Assembly: GCF_011050365.1 (NCBI RefSeq)
Contig: NZ_DRFV01000011.1
Coordinates: 62,001-126,000 of the forward strand
DNA: 64,000 bases
Direction of reading: 5' to 3'
DNA from: Pseudohongiella sp.
Lineage (GTDB): Bacteria > Pseudomonadota > Gammaproteobacteria > Pseudomonadales > Pseudohongiellaceae
Shown: one piece after another, positions 42,990-52,435 of the stretch
How the letters are laid out: each line of letters begins with the position of its first letter
How positions within the stretch are numbered: position 1 is the first letter of the stretch
Translations under genes and position numbers: made by a program
The notes under the pieces: model-generated
What the model saw: only the letters and a program-made list of their open reading frames with translations
What the model was told of the DNA's origin: nothing
Databases searched by the model: none

Positions 42990-45615
42990 GTCTGCACAGA
43001 CGGTCTCGGCGTCAGCCACAACCTTGATGCGGGTGGCCCTGCGCCTGTTATGGCGCGACTGGCGCGGCGGTGAGTTGCGCCTGTTATTGCTGGCCATGGT
43101 CATGGCCGTTACCTCGGTCAGCGGTATTGCCCTGTTTACCGATCGCCTGGAGCGGGCGCTGGTGCAGGAATCTGCCACCATGCTCGCCGCCGATCGTGTT
43201 CTCAGTGGTCGTCAGCAGCCGCCCCGCGAATGGTTGCAGGAAGCAGCACAGCGGGGCCTGGCGACGGCCGAGGTACAGGCATTCGCCTCCATGGTGTTCT
43301 CCGATCAGGGGAATTTGCTGGTCGCAGCCAAGGCCGTCAGTGAGGCTTATCCACTGCGCGGTGAGCTGCGCGTATCGGATCAGCCGTTCGGCGCCGCCTA
43401 TACCGATAACGACGGCCCGGCCCGGGGTGAAGTCTGGGTCGAGTCGCGGGTACTGCCGGGGCTCGGCATTGATGTTGGCGATACCCTGTATGTGGGTGAT
43501 GGCGAGTTCGTGGTCAGTCGCGTACTGGTGCAGGAACCGGACCGGCAGCAGGGCGGCATGATGGATAATGCCGGGCCCCGGGTGTTGATGCACCTGGATG
43601 ATGTGCCGGTGACCAATATCATTCAGCCAGGCAGCCGGGTGAGCTATCGTTATCTGTTTGCCGGTGAGCTCGCCGCGCTGGATGTGTATGCCGACTGGGT
43701 TCGTGAGCAGTCGGACGGTGATTTCCGGCTGCGCGATGTGCGCGACGAAAGTCAGGAAGTAAGTGAAGCGCTGGCGCGCGGCGAGAGCTTTCTGCTGCTG
43801 GGCAGTCTGTTTGCGGTGTTGCTGGCCGGTATCGCGATTGCCCTGACGGCGCGGCGCTACAGTGAACGACATTTTGATTACGCCGCCATCATGAAAACCC
43901 TGGGCTGTACCTCCAACCAGATATCCGCAATTTATTTTGGCATCCTGTTATCGCTGTTGATCATTGCTGTCGTGGTAGGTTCGTTATTGGGCTGGCTGGT
44001 ACACGAAGGCATACTGATCCTGTTGCAGACGGTGATTCCCATTGCCTTGCCGGCAGCATCCCTGACGCCATTCTGGCTGGGCGCGCTGACCGCGTTCATC
44101 TGTCTGTTTGCGTTTGCCATGCCGCCGCTGCTGGCGCTGAAACACACCTCGCCGCTGCGCGTGCTGCGCAAGGACCTCGTCGATGCCCCGCTGAGCACCG
44201 CGCTGCCCTATGTGTTTGGTATCGCCGGCGCTCTGGTGCTGATTGTCTGGTACAGCCAGGACCTGTTGATCAGCGTGATCCTGGTCGGCGCGGTAGCGGG
44301 CGTCGCACTGCTATTAAGTGCCATGTCATATCTATTATTGCGCACCGGGTCTGCGGCCGGTATGCGCGCCGGTAGTGCCTGGATGCTGGCCATGTCGGCC
44401 GTGCGCCGCCGGCGAAGACAAAGCGTGTTGCAGGTGCTGGTGTTTTCACTGACCATCATGTCATTGCTGATTCTGGCGCTGCTGCGCACCGATCTGATCA
44501 ATGACTGGCAGGCACAGCTGCCCGAGGACACGCCCAATCACTTCATGATGAATATCAGCGATAGTCAGGTTGCGGGTATGCAGACGTTTCTGCAGGAGAA
44601 CGAAGTCGACGCCAATCCGTTTTATCCCATGGTGTCGGCCGGCCTGTTGACCGTTAACGGCGCACCGGCGCCGCATCCCTGGGACGATGATGACGATGAG
44701 CAGGGCCGCTCCACAATGACCGAACGCTCGGGTGACAACGACCGCGATGCTGACGCTGACCGGCAGGACACGGAAGCTGGCGGCGCGGACGCGACTGACA
44801 GACCGCAGCGCGTGGAGAACCGTCAGGTTACCTGGACGGCACAATTGCCACCGGACAATGAAGTTGTTGCCGGCAGCTGGTGGGCAGAGCAGAGCATTCC
44901 CGGTCGGGTGTCCGTGGAACGCGACTATGCCGAGCGCATTGATGTGAACCTGGGTGACGAGCTGGTGTTCCGGGTCAATGAGCAGGAAGTGACTGCCATT
45001 GTCGATAATATGCGCACAGTGCGCTGGGACAATATGCAGCCCAACTTCTTTTTTATCTTTTCACCGGGCACACTGGATCATCTGGGAGCAACTTACCTGT
45101 CGACGTTGTTGCTGGAGGGCCAGGAAAAGCTGCTGCTAAACGACCTGTTGCGCCAGTTCCCCACGATTGTGGTGCTGGAGGTTGATGCCCTTATCGAGCA
45201 GATTCAGAGTATCATTGCCCAGGTCAGCTCCGCGATTGAGTTGATCGCCGGCCTGGTATTGATCGCCGGTGCGCTGGTTCTGTTGTCCTGTGTCAACGCG
45301 ACACTGGATGAACGTTTCCGTGAGAATGCCATCCTGCGAACGCTGGGAGCGGGGCGTAAGCTGATCATGACTTCATTGTTGATCGAGTTCGCCTTTATCG
45401 GTCTGTTGGCCGGTGTCATTGCCACTGTGGGGGCGGAGCTCAGCCTGTATTATTTGCAGTCGGAGGTCTTCCAGCAGGAGTTCGCGTTGCACTATTGGGT
45501 GTGGATTGCCGGTCCTTTGGCAGGTACAGTCATTATTGCCGGGCTGGGGTTTGCGGCAACCCGCAAAGTCGTCAATAGCAGCCCGTTGGCAGTGCTCAGG
45601 CAATTGTCAGCTTGA
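42982..45615 (+). CDS. ybbP: FtsX-family ABC permease YbbP
   Basis: The membrane subunit for YbbA. 877 residues with about ten transmembrane segments: one after residue 35, two FtsX blocks (around residues 265-430 with FAVLLAGIAIAL, and the C-terminal one after 755), and further helices near 410-510, separated by large periplasmic domains. An unusual insertion at about residues 564-616 is dominated by Asp, Glu, Arg and Thr (DDDDDEQ and so on) and looks disordered. It overlaps ybbA and precedes a secreted MORN protein gene by 65 bases. Confidence 0.93.
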   Translation: MSESAQTVSASATTLMRVALRLLWRDWRGGELRLLLLAMVMAVTSVSGIALFTDRLERALVQESATMLAADRVLSGRQQPPREWLQEAAQRGLATAEVQAFASMVFSDQGNLLVAAKAVSEAYPLRGELRVSDQPFGAAYTDNDGPARGEVWVESRVLPGLGIDVGDTLYVGDGEFVVSRVLVQEPDRQQGGMMDNAGPRVLMHLDDVPVTNIIQPGSRVSYRYLFAGELAALDVYADWVREQSDGDFRLRDVRDESQEVSEALARGESFLLLGSLFAVLLAGIAIALTARRYSERHFDYAAIMKTLGCTSNQISAIYFGILLSLLIIAVVVGSLLGWLVHEGILILLQTVIPIALPAASLTPFWLGALTAFICLFAFAMPPLLALKHTSPLRVLRKDLVDAPLSTALPYVFGIAGALVLIVWYSQDLLISVILVGAVAGVALLLSAMSYLLLRTGSAAGMRAGSAWMLAMSAVRRRRRQSVLQVLVFSLTIMSLLILALLRTDLINDWQAQLPEDTPNHFMMNISDSQVAGMQTFLQENEVDANPFYPMVSAGLLTVNGAPAPHPWDDDDDEQGRSTMTERSGDNDRDADADRQDTEAGGADATDRPQRVENRQVTWTAQLPPDNEVVAGSWWAEQSIPGRVSVERDYAERIDVNLGDELVFRVNEQEVTAIVDNMRTVRWDNMQPNFFFIFSPGTLDHLGATYLSTLLLEGQEKLLLNDLLRQFPTIVVLEVDALIEQIQSIIAQVSSAIELIAGLVLIAGALVLLSCVNATLDERFRENAILRTLGAGRKLIMTSLLIEFAFIGLLAGVIATVGAELSLYYLQSEVFQQEFALHYWVWIAGPLAGTVIIAGLGFAATRKVVNSSPLAVLRQLSA

Positions 45616-45680
45616 CGCCGGCCACAGTGCCGGGCCCGGCACACAGCGGCCGGCGGCCCGATGGTCTACAGGAGTCAGAT

Positions 45681-46373
45681 ATGAAATTGAATTTGTCATG
45701 GATGCCGCGCGTGCATCTGCAAGCAGTCAACGCCGGCGCGGGCACCATTAGAGCCATGGGCTCGGGTGCGCTGGTCGTGCTGTTGCTGACGGCCGGGCTC
45801 GCGCCGAACGTGCTGGCGCAGAGCTGGCTGATCAATCCGCCCGCGGAACTGAGCCGGGAGTGCGCCTATGGCGACTGCGAGAATGGCTACGGTATTCTTG
45901 AGATTCGCACAGAGTTGGGCACCGACCGTTATGAAGGCACGTTCAGTGATGGCAAATTTGATGGCCAGGGTCGCTATGAACTCATGGTCAGTCGCAGTGA
46001 ACAGGCTTACTACGATGGTGACTGGGAGATGGGTGTGCGTGAGGGGCGCGGCACCTTCTGGAATGGCGTATCCAATTTATATATCGGTCAGTGGCAGAAT
46101 GATTTGCGCCATGGTCGCGGTGCGTATTTCTTTGGTGTGCAGGACTGGACGCCCAACAGACACTCCGAGCAGTGGCTGCAGAATAATGTCGAAAATTACA
46201 CGGGTGATTTTGTCGAAGATCTTTATGAGGGGTATGGTACCTACCGTTGGCCTGACGGGTCGCGTTACGAAGGCGAGTTTTATGCCAACGAAAAACACGG
46301 CAACGGAACGTTCTTCTACCCCACGGGTACCCGTCGGGAGCAGTACTGGCAGTATGGCCGTTTTATCCGCTGA
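45681..46373 (+). CDS. Exported MORN-repeat protein
   Basis: A 230-residue protein with an N-terminal hydrophobic segment (ALVVLLLTAGLAPNVLA) acting as signal peptide and at least five MORN-type repeats (YEGTFSDGKFDGQGRY, YDGDWEMGVREGRGTF, YIGQWQNDLRHGRGAYFF, YTGDFVEDLYEGYGTY, YEGEFYANEKHGNGTF). MORN repeats bind lipids or proteins. ATG 45681 is preceded by AGGAG. It follows ybbP and may belong to the same transcript, so a role in envelope function is possible. No enzyme motif is seen. Confidence 0.88.
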   Translation: MKLNLSWMPRVHLQAVNAGAGTIRAMGSGALVVLLLTAGLAPNVLAQSWLINPPAELSRECAYGDCENGYGILEIRTELGTDRYEGTFSDGKFDGQGRYELMVSRSEQAYYDGDWEMGVREGRGTFWNGVSNLYIGQWQNDLRHGRGAYFFGVQDWTPNRHSEQWLQNNVENYTGDFVEDLYEGYGTYRWPDGSRYEGEFYANEKHGNGTFFYPTGTRREQYWQYGRFIR

Positions 46374-46420
46374 CAGCGTAAGCGCAGGCATAACTCTCTG
46401 ATATCAACATAGGTAACTTC

Positions 46421-47059
46421 ATGGATTTGCAGTCTATCCGCCGTGAGTATCTCAGCGGCAGTTTAACGCGTGAGCATTTGCAATCAGATCCGGTCGATCA
46501 ATTCGGGCTGTGGCTGGAGCAGGCCATCAAAATGGAGCTGGCAGATCCGACCGCGATGGTACTGGCAACAGTCGGCGCCGATGGTCAACCGGGCCAGCGT
46601 GTGGTGTTGTTGAAGGGGTTTGATGAACACGGTTTTGTGTTTTTCACCAACTATGACAGCCGCAAGTCACGCGATATCGCTGCCAACTCGCATGTCAGTC
46701 TGCACTTCCCCTGGTACCCCATCGAGCGTCAGGTGCTGGTGTGCGGCGTGGCAGAAAAAGTCAGCGACGAGGAATCAACTGCCTATTTTCAGAGCCGTCC
46801 CCGGGAGAGTCAATTGGGCGCCTGGGCCTCACCGCAAAGCCGGCCGCTGGCATCGCGCAGTGTGATGATGCAGCAGTTTGACACGATCAAGGAAAAATTT
46901 GCCGATCAGGACATACCGAGGCCGGAATTTTGGGGTGGTTTCCGGGTCAGGCCGAGCCGCATTGAATTCTGGCAGGGCGGCGCCAACCGACTGCATGACC
47001 GCTTCCAGTACGCCCGCCAGGCCGACGGGCACTGGCAGGTTGATCGTCTGGCGCCGTGA
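46421..47059 (+). CDS. pdxH: Pyridoxamine 5'-phosphate oxidase PdxH
   Basis: An FMN oxidase that makes pyridoxal 5'-phosphate from PNP or PMP. 212 residues. Signatures: LATVGADGQPGQRVVLLKGFDEHGFVFFTNYDSRK (FMN site; conserved), FPWYPIERQVLVCG, ESQLGAWASPQS and the C-terminal FWGGFRVRPSRIEFWQGG with RLHDR. AGG seven bases before ATG. Confidence 0.97.
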   Translation: MDLQSIRREYLSGSLTREHLQSDPVDQFGLWLEQAIKMELADPTAMVLATVGADGQPGQRVVLLKGFDEHGFVFFTNYDSRKSRDIAANSHVSLHFPWYPIERQVLVCGVAEKVSDEESTAYFQSRPRESQLGAWASPQSRPLASRSVMMQQFDTIKEKFADQDIPRPEFWGGFRVRPSRIEFWQGGANRLHDRFQYARQADGHWQVDRLAP

Positions 47060-47074
47060 TCGCCGTAAAAACTG

Positions 47075-48334
47075 TCAGCCTTTCCAGGCCGGCAGCTTTT
47101 GCGATACCAGTACGTTTTTCAGGCGCGCATATTGTGGCAACCCGTTTTTGTAGGGCGGGTAATCTTCGCCACGTATCAAAGGTGAGAAATAGTCGCGGGC
47201 TTTTTGTGTGATGCCAAAGCCGTCCGCGGTGATGTAGTCGCGCGGCATTGGCTTCTCAACATTGGCGACTTCGGATAAGGGCGCTTCGCCCACCGTCCAG
47301 CGATAGGTTTTGCCCGGTTTGCGCACGATGGTCGGCATCACTGCGCTTTTGCCGGCCAGGGCAAAATCCACTGCGGCCTTGCCCATGGCGTATGCCTGCT
47401 CTACATCCGTCGCCGATGCAATGTGGCGCGCAGAGCGTTGCAGATAGTCCGCCACAGCCCAGTGGTATTTGTATCCCAGTTCCTGTTTGATCATGTTGGC
47501 CAGAAAAGGTGCCACACCGCCCAGTTGCGTATGACCGAACGCGTCCTTGCCGCCAGCGTCGGCCAGGAACTGGCCGTTGCTGTAATGTGCGCCCTCGGAT
47601 ACCACCACGGCGCAGTAGCCGAACTTTTTGACACAGGCCTTTACCTTGCGCATGAAAGCAGCCTTGTTGAAGGCAATTTCCGGAAACAGAATAATGTGGG
47701 GTGCATCCCCTTCCTGCTCGGCAGCCAGGCCCGCCGCGCCGGCTATCCAGCCAGCGTGACGCCCCATGACTTCCATGACAAACACCTTGGTGGAGCTTTC
47801 ACACATGGAAGCGACATCCAGGCCGGCCTCGCGGATGGAGACCGCGACGTACTTGGCGACAGAGCCAAAGCCCGGGCAGTTGTCGGTGATGGGCAAATCA
47901 TTGTCCACGGTTTTGGGAATACCGATGCAGGTGATCGGGAAACCTTCTTTCTGACTCAGCATGGAGACCTTGTTGGCCGTGTCCTGCGAATCGCCACCCC
48001 CGTTGTAAAGAAAATACCGGATATTGTGCGCACGAAACACCTCCATCAGGCGCTGGTACTCGGCACGGTTGTCGTCCAGACTCTTCAGTTTGTAACGGCA
48101 GGAGCCGAAGGCGCCAGCAGGTGTGTGGCGCAGTGCGGCGATGGTGGCCGCTGTTTCCTTGCTGGTGTCGATAAGCTCTTCGGTGAGGGCACCGATAATA
48201 CCGTTCCTGCCCGCATACACCTTGCCGATCTCGGCTTTGTGCTGGCGTGCGGTTTCAATCACTCCGCAGGCGCTGGCATTGATGACAGCGGTGACGCCGC
48301 CGGACTGGGCGTAGAATAGATTAGCTTTAGCCAT
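47075..48334 (-). CDS. PPi-dependent 6-phosphofructokinase
   Basis: Phosphorylates fructose-6-phosphate reversibly with pyrophosphate instead of ATP. 419 residues. The two positions that decide the phosphoryl donor are visible: NGGGDSQDTA (Asp in place of the ATP-type GGDGS Gly) and GIPKTVDNDLP with Lys where ATP enzymes have Gly (PGTIDND). MGRHAGWIA is the substrate loop. The form resembles the PPi enzymes of methylotrophic and marine gammaproteobacteria. No ATP-type pfkA is in the window. Convergent with pdxH, 15 bases apart. Confidence 0.93.
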   Translation of the reverse strand: MAKANLFYAQSGGVTAVINASACGVIETARQHKAEIGKVYAGRNGIIGALTEELIDTSKETAATIAALRHTPAGAFGSCRYKLKSLDDNRAEYQRLMEVFRAHNIRYFLYNGGGDSQDTANKVSMLSQKEGFPITCIGIPKTVDNDLPITDNCPGFGSVAKYVAVSIREAGLDVASMCESSTKVFVMEVMGRHAGWIAGAAGLAAEQEGDAPHIILFPEIAFNKAAFMRKVKACVKKFGYCAVVVSEGAHYSNGQFLADAGGKDAFGHTQLGGVAPFLANMIKQELGYKYHWAVADYLQRSARHIASATDVEQAYAMGKAAVDFALAGKSAVMPTIVRKPGKTYRWTVGEAPLSEVANVEKPMPRDYITADGFGITQKARDYFSPLIRGEDYPPYKNGLPQYARLKNVLVSQKLPAWKG

Positions 48335-48524
48335 GAAGAAACCTGTGTGCTGCCTGCGAGTATGATGTTTGTGCCACGCCGGGTCCGGATGTCAGTGCCG
48401 GGGCCAGGCGGGTAGTGCAATGTGGGCTGTGTCGGGCATAATGTTACAAAGTGCCCGCTGGCTTGGCAATCAATGACGCTCAATTGCTGTGGTCAGGCGG
48501 CTATTAAACCATACAGGATACATA

Positions 48525-49103
48525 ATGAAACGACTGATTATAGGGATGTCCGGCGCCAGTGGTCTGATTTACGGCATCCGGATGCTGGAAGTGTTAAAGA
48601 CCGCGCCCGGGATAGAAACCCACCTGGTGTTGACCGGAGCCGCGCGCCTGAATATCAGTCTGGAAACCGACTGGCAGGCTGACGCGGTCATGGCCATGGC
48701 TGACGAAGTGCATTCAGTCAAAGATCTGGCCGCCAGCATCGCCAGTGGTTCCTTTCGCACGGACGGCATGATCGTCGCGCCGTGCTCCATGAAGACCCTG
48801 TCTGCCATTGTGCATTCGTATGCGGACAACCTGCTGACCCGCGCGGCGGATGTGGTGCTCAAGGAGCGCCGCCGGCTGGTGTTGATGCCGCGCGAAACCC
48901 CCCTGCATGTAGGGCACTGCGAATTGCTGCTCAAAGCCTGTCAGCTGGGCGCTATCGTCGCGCCGCCGATGCCGGCGCTGTATACCAAGCCGCAGACTGT
49001 CGACGACATCATCAACCACAGTGTCGGGCGGGTACTGGACCTGTTTGATGTTGATTCAGGACTGGTGAAGCGGTGGCAGGGAGCTGCCGCAGGTGCGTCA
49101 TAG
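48525..49103 (+). CDS. ubiX: Flavin prenyltransferase UbiX
   Basis: Attaches a dimethylallyl group to FMN, making the prenyl-FMN cofactor of decarboxylase UbiD in ubiquinone synthesis. 192 residues. IGMSGASGLIYGIRMLEVL at the start, SGSFRTDGMIVAPCSMKTL, ERRRLVLMPRETPLH and FMN-binding contacts conserved. ATG 48525 has AGGA upstream. Its end overlaps the convergent DUF2390 gene by 6 bases. Confidence 0.96.
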   Translation: MKRLIIGMSGASGLIYGIRMLEVLKTAPGIETHLVLTGAARLNISLETDWQADAVMAMADEVHSVKDLAASIASGSFRTDGMIVAPCSMKTLSAIVHSYADNLLTRAADVVLKERRRLVLMPRETPLHVGHCELLLKACQLGAIVAPPMPALYTKPQTVDDIINHSVGRVLDLFDVDSGLVKRWQGAAAGAS

Positions 49104-49634
49104 TGCCAGCGAGGCCTGGCTCAGCAGCGACACGGTGGATTCGTCCAGTGCTGTACTGAGGTTGTGTTCACGGGCATACAGTGCCAGATTCCTGCGGATG
49201 GCCGTCGAGGCATCGTTATCGGTCGCCGCCGACTTGCCGGCGGGCGCTGCCGTCACCAGTCCGGCCAGCGCGCGCAGTTGCATGAATTCAGTGTCCAGCT
49301 CCAGTGCCTTGATGCGTTCGCGCAAGCTTTCCTGGTCCGCACCGGCAATGCCCGCGGTGTCGGCCGGGTGGGGTTTGAGCCAGCGCCGGGCCTGTCGTAA
49401 TGGCCGTACCAGTTGCTCTCGCCAGTGGCGGGAAAATGCCGACGCCTGCGCAAACCCGGTCTCGCTCAGTACGCCGTGATAACAGCCATGCCAGCAACAC
49501 ATCAGCAGCAAAACCACATCGACATCGTATTCGTCCTGCAGGCGCAGACACAGCGCCGTGATACCGGGGCGGGCGTAAACATCGCGTGCGAAGTGCAGCA
49601 GATCAGGTTGTTGTTGAGGATCCGGGGCTGTCAT
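49098..49634 (-). CDS. TIGR02444/DUF2390 family protein
   Basis: A 178-residue helical protein like the DUF2390/TIGR02444 family of gammaproteobacteria, function unknown. The conserved core is near the N-terminus: LLHFARDVYARPGIT, LRLQDEYDVDVVLLLMCCW and the RHWREQLVRPLRQARRWLK block. No signal peptide or membrane helix. Overlaps ubiX on the other strand and is divergent from mpl. Confidence 0.85.
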   Translation of the reverse strand: MTAPDPQQQPDLLHFARDVYARPGITALCLRLQDEYDVDVVLLLMCCWHGCYHGVLSETGFAQASAFSRHWREQLVRPLRQARRWLKPHPADTAGIAGADQESLRERIKALELDTEFMQLRALAGLVTAAPAGKSAATDNDASTAIRRNLALYAREHNLSTALDESTVSLLSQASLAL

Positions 49635-49707
49635 GGCTGTTTGTCACATTTTTGTGTTCGTTGTTCAGGGATTTGCTAAAGTAGCAGAATAGCTTACAGG
49701 AACTTAT

Positions 49708-51117
49708 ATGCACATTCACATCCTTGGTATCTGCGGAACCTTCATGGGCAGCCTGGCTGTGCTGGCGAAAGAATTGGGCCACACGGTCAGTGGCTCCGAT
49801 GCCAATGTTTACCCGCCCATGAGTACGCAACTGGAAGAGCAGGGCATCCGGCTTTGTGAGGGCTTTGATCCCGCACATCTGCAGCCGCATCCGGACCTGG
49901 TGGTGGTGGGCAATGCCATGTCACGGGGCAACCCGGCGGTGGAGTATGTCCTCAATCAGGGGCTGCCGTACTGCTCCGGGCCGGAATGGCTGTCGCGCTT
50001 TGTGCTCCAGGGCAAGTGGGTGCTTGCGGTGGCCGGCACTCACGGCAAGACTACCACCAGTGCCATGGTGGCGTGGATACTGGAATATGCCGGCATGCAG
50101 CCGGGGTATCTTATTGGTGGCGTGTTGAAGAATTTTCCGGTGTCGGCGCGTTTGGGCGGCAGCGACTTTTTTGTTGTGGAGGCCGATGAGTACGACAGTG
50201 CGTTTTTTGATAAACGCTCGAAGTTTGTCCACTACCGGCCCCGAACGCTGATACTCAACAACCTGGAATACGACCATGCGGATATTTTCCCCGATCTGGC
50301 AGCGATTCAGCGTCAGTTTCACCATTTGATCAGGATCGTACCGGGTGAAGGCCTGATTATACGGCCGCGATTTGATGAGGCGCTGGCGCAGGTGCTGGAG
50401 CAGGGCTGCTGGACGCCGACACAAAGTTTTGCCGTGCTGGATGCCGAACGCGATGAAGGCGGGCGCCCCGAGCCCAGTGGCTGGGGCGTGCGCCTGTTGC
50501 AGGCAGACGGCAGTGTGTGTGAAATCAGCAAAACCAGTCATTTGGGCAGCACTGTCAGTGCGCGGCTGCAATGGTCACTCAGCGGGCGTCATAACGTGTG
50601 CAACGCTGTAGCGGCAATCGCGGCAGCGCATCATGTTGGCGTTGACATAACGGTGGCCTGCGAGGCACTGGGCAAGTTTGCCAGCGTCAAACGGCGCATG
50701 GAGCTGCTCGGTGAAGTGCGGGGCATTCATGTCTATGATGACTTTGCGCATCATCCGACGGCCATTGAGACCACGCTGGACGGCATTCGCCAGCGACTGA
50801 ACGAGATTCCCGGCAGTCGCCTGATTGCTGTTATCGAGCCGCGCTCGGCCACCATGAAAATGGGGGTGCATCAAAGCTGTCTGGCGTCATCCTGCCGGGC
50901 CGCCGACCTGTGTCTGTGGATGTCGGGTGCCGGCAATGGCCTCGACATTGAAGGAATTATTGCCGAAAGCCCGGTGCCCGCCCTGAACTTCAACAGCGTC
51001 GACGACATTGTTGCCTACCTTAGTCGGCATTGCCGGGCGGGTGATCATATTGTGATCATGAGCAATGGTGGTTTCGGTGGTATTCACGGCAAACTGCTGT
51101 CAGCGCTGGCGGCCTGA
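49708..51117 (+). CDS. mpl: UDP-N-acetylmuramate:L-Ala-gamma-D-Glu-mDAP ligase Mpl
   Basis: Reuses murein tripeptide from cell-wall turnover by ligating it to UDP-MurNAc. 469 residues. N-terminal domain HIHILGICGTFMGSLAVLAKELGHTVSGSDANVYPPMS, ATP loop VAGTHGKTTTSAM, EADEYDSAFFDKRSKF and the Mpl-specific LNNLEYDHADIF. Ribosome site AGGAA before ATG 49708. LON-domain gene starts 10 bases later. Confidence 0.96.
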   Translation: MHIHILGICGTFMGSLAVLAKELGHTVSGSDANVYPPMSTQLEEQGIRLCEGFDPAHLQPHPDLVVVGNAMSRGNPAVEYVLNQGLPYCSGPEWLSRFVLQGKWVLAVAGTHGKTTTSAMVAWILEYAGMQPGYLIGGVLKNFPVSARLGGSDFFVVEADEYDSAFFDKRSKFVHYRPRTLILNNLEYDHADIFPDLAAIQRQFHHLIRIVPGEGLIIRPRFDEALAQVLEQGCWTPTQSFAVLDAERDEGGRPEPSGWGVRLLQADGSVCEISKTSHLGSTVSARLQWSLSGRHNVCNAVAAIAAAHHVGVDITVACEALGKFASVKRRMELLGEVRGIHVYDDFAHHPTAIETTLDGIRQRLNEIPGSRLIAVIEPRSATMKMGVHQSCLASSCRAADLCLWMSGAGNGLDIEGIIAESPVPALNFNSVDDIVAYLSRHCRAGDHIVIMSNGGFGGIHGKLLSALAA

Positions 51118-51127
51118 AGGGGGACTG

Positions 51128-51754
51128 TTGACCACCATTCTCAAAGAGCCTGAGCTGATACCGCTGTTCCCGCTGCGTTCGGTGTTGTTCCCGGGCGGCC
51201 GCCTGCCGCTGCAGGTATTCGAGCAGCGATATATTGATCTGGTCAGTCATTGCATGAAGACCGACACCGGTTTCGGTATCTGTCTGATCAGTCAGGGCGC
51301 GGAAACGGTGCGGCCCGGCGCGCGTCAGCAGGTGGAACGTATCGGGATGTATGCCCGTATCGTGGACTGGGATCAATTGCCCAATGGTTTGCTGGGGATC
51401 ACTGTCGAAGGCCGGCACAAGTTCTCCGTGCAGGACTGCTGGGCGCGGGACGACAAATTGTTGATGGCAACCGCACAGTTTTCACAGCAAGACTTTCTGG
51501 GGCAGCCCGCATTGCCGTTGACCGGGCAACACCAGGCGCTGGTGGATTTGTTGCGCGATCTGTCGGCACATCCATTAATCGAGAGTCTGAATCTGGAAAT
51601 CGATTTTGACGACAGCCGGCAACTGGCCTGGCGGCTCAGCGAACTGTTACCGGTGCCGGTGCAGCAGAAGCAACAATTGCTGGCTCTTGATGATACCGAT
51701 GAGCGACTGCAGGTGATCGAAAACCTGGTGGCATCGGTGATGCACCAGGGCTGA
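51128..51754 (+). CDS. LON substrate-binding domain protein
   Basis: A 208-residue protein consisting of a Lon N-terminal (LON) domain only: ELIPLFPLRSVLFPGGRLPLQVFEQRYIDLV, FGICLISQG, IVDWDQLPNGLLGITVEG. No ATPase or protease domain follows, so it is not Lon. I chose the TTG at 51128, giving MTTILKEPELIPLF, because AGGGGG precedes it by six bases and no ATG is available at a sensible place. It follows mpl by 10 bases. Function unknown. Confidence 0.85.
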   Translation: MTTILKEPELIPLFPLRSVLFPGGRLPLQVFEQRYIDLVSHCMKTDTGFGICLISQGAETVRPGARQQVERIGMYARIVDWDQLPNGLLGITVEGRHKFSVQDCWARDDKLLMATAQFSQQDFLGQPALPLTGQHQALVDLLRDLSAHPLIESLNLEIDFDDSRQLAWRLSELLPVPVQQKQQLLALDDTDERLQVIENLVASVMHQG

Positions 51755-51772
51755 CTGCTGGTCAGAGGCTCG

Positions 51773-52258
51773 CTAGCGTGGCAGCAGCTCGGTGACCCGG
51801 CTGAAGTCCACCAGAATCATCAGTTCATCATCTTCATTGTAGACACCCTGGATGAAGCGGGCACCGGCTTCGTTTCCGGTCGCGGGTGGGATCTCAATTT
51901 CCTGTGCATTCAGGTCGACAATGGCCGATACTTTATCGACCACGATGCCCAGCGCGAAATCCTCGATTTCTACCACGATAATGCGGGACTGCTCGGATAC
52001 GGCGTGATTCGGCAAGCCAAACACGCCCCGGCCATTGATCACCGTGACGACATTGCCGCGCAGGTTGATGATGCCCAGAATGAACGCTGGCGCCCCGGGC
52101 ACTGGCGTAACCTCGGTATATCGCAGCACTTCGTTCACCCGCGCGGCATTGATGGCGTAGGTTTCATTGCCCAGAGTAAAACTGACATGTTTGATCAGAT
52201 GCACGGAAACATCTTCCGCATCTGCGTGTTTGTGCTCTGCGACGAGTGCGTTTGTCAT
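51773..52258 (-). CDS. CheW-domain chemotaxis coupling protein
   Basis: A 161-residue single CheW domain that would link a chemoreceptor to the kinase CheA. Typical segments: FTLGNETYAINAARVNEVLRY, VPGAPAFILGIINLRGNVVTVI, DFALGIVVDKVSAIVDL and GVYNEDDELMILVDF. ATG 52258 has AGGA eight bases upstream; a longer frame is open but has no support. No other che or flagellar gene is nearby, so its partner is elsewhere in the genome. Confidence 0.92.
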   Translation of the reverse strand: MTNALVAEHKHADAEDVSVHLIKHVSFTLGNETYAINAARVNEVLRYTEVTPVPGAPAFILGIINLRGNVVTVINGRGVFGLPNHAVSEQSRIIVVEIEDFALGIVVDKVSAIVDLNAQEIEIPPATGNEAGARFIQGVYNEDDELMILVDFSRVTELLPR

Positions 52259-52435
52259 AAGGTGATTTCCTGTCCTGCTCACAACGGATCTTGCTGGTCT
52301 GTATGCTCTAGCGGCAGCTTTGGCAAAAAATTGAGCGTTGTCGCATTTGGTCGGTACTGGCCAATGTATCGGGCTTGCCGCATAATAATGGCAAATTGTT
52401 AACAGTCATCGAAAGCAGTAGCGGGAGGTTGTGAA

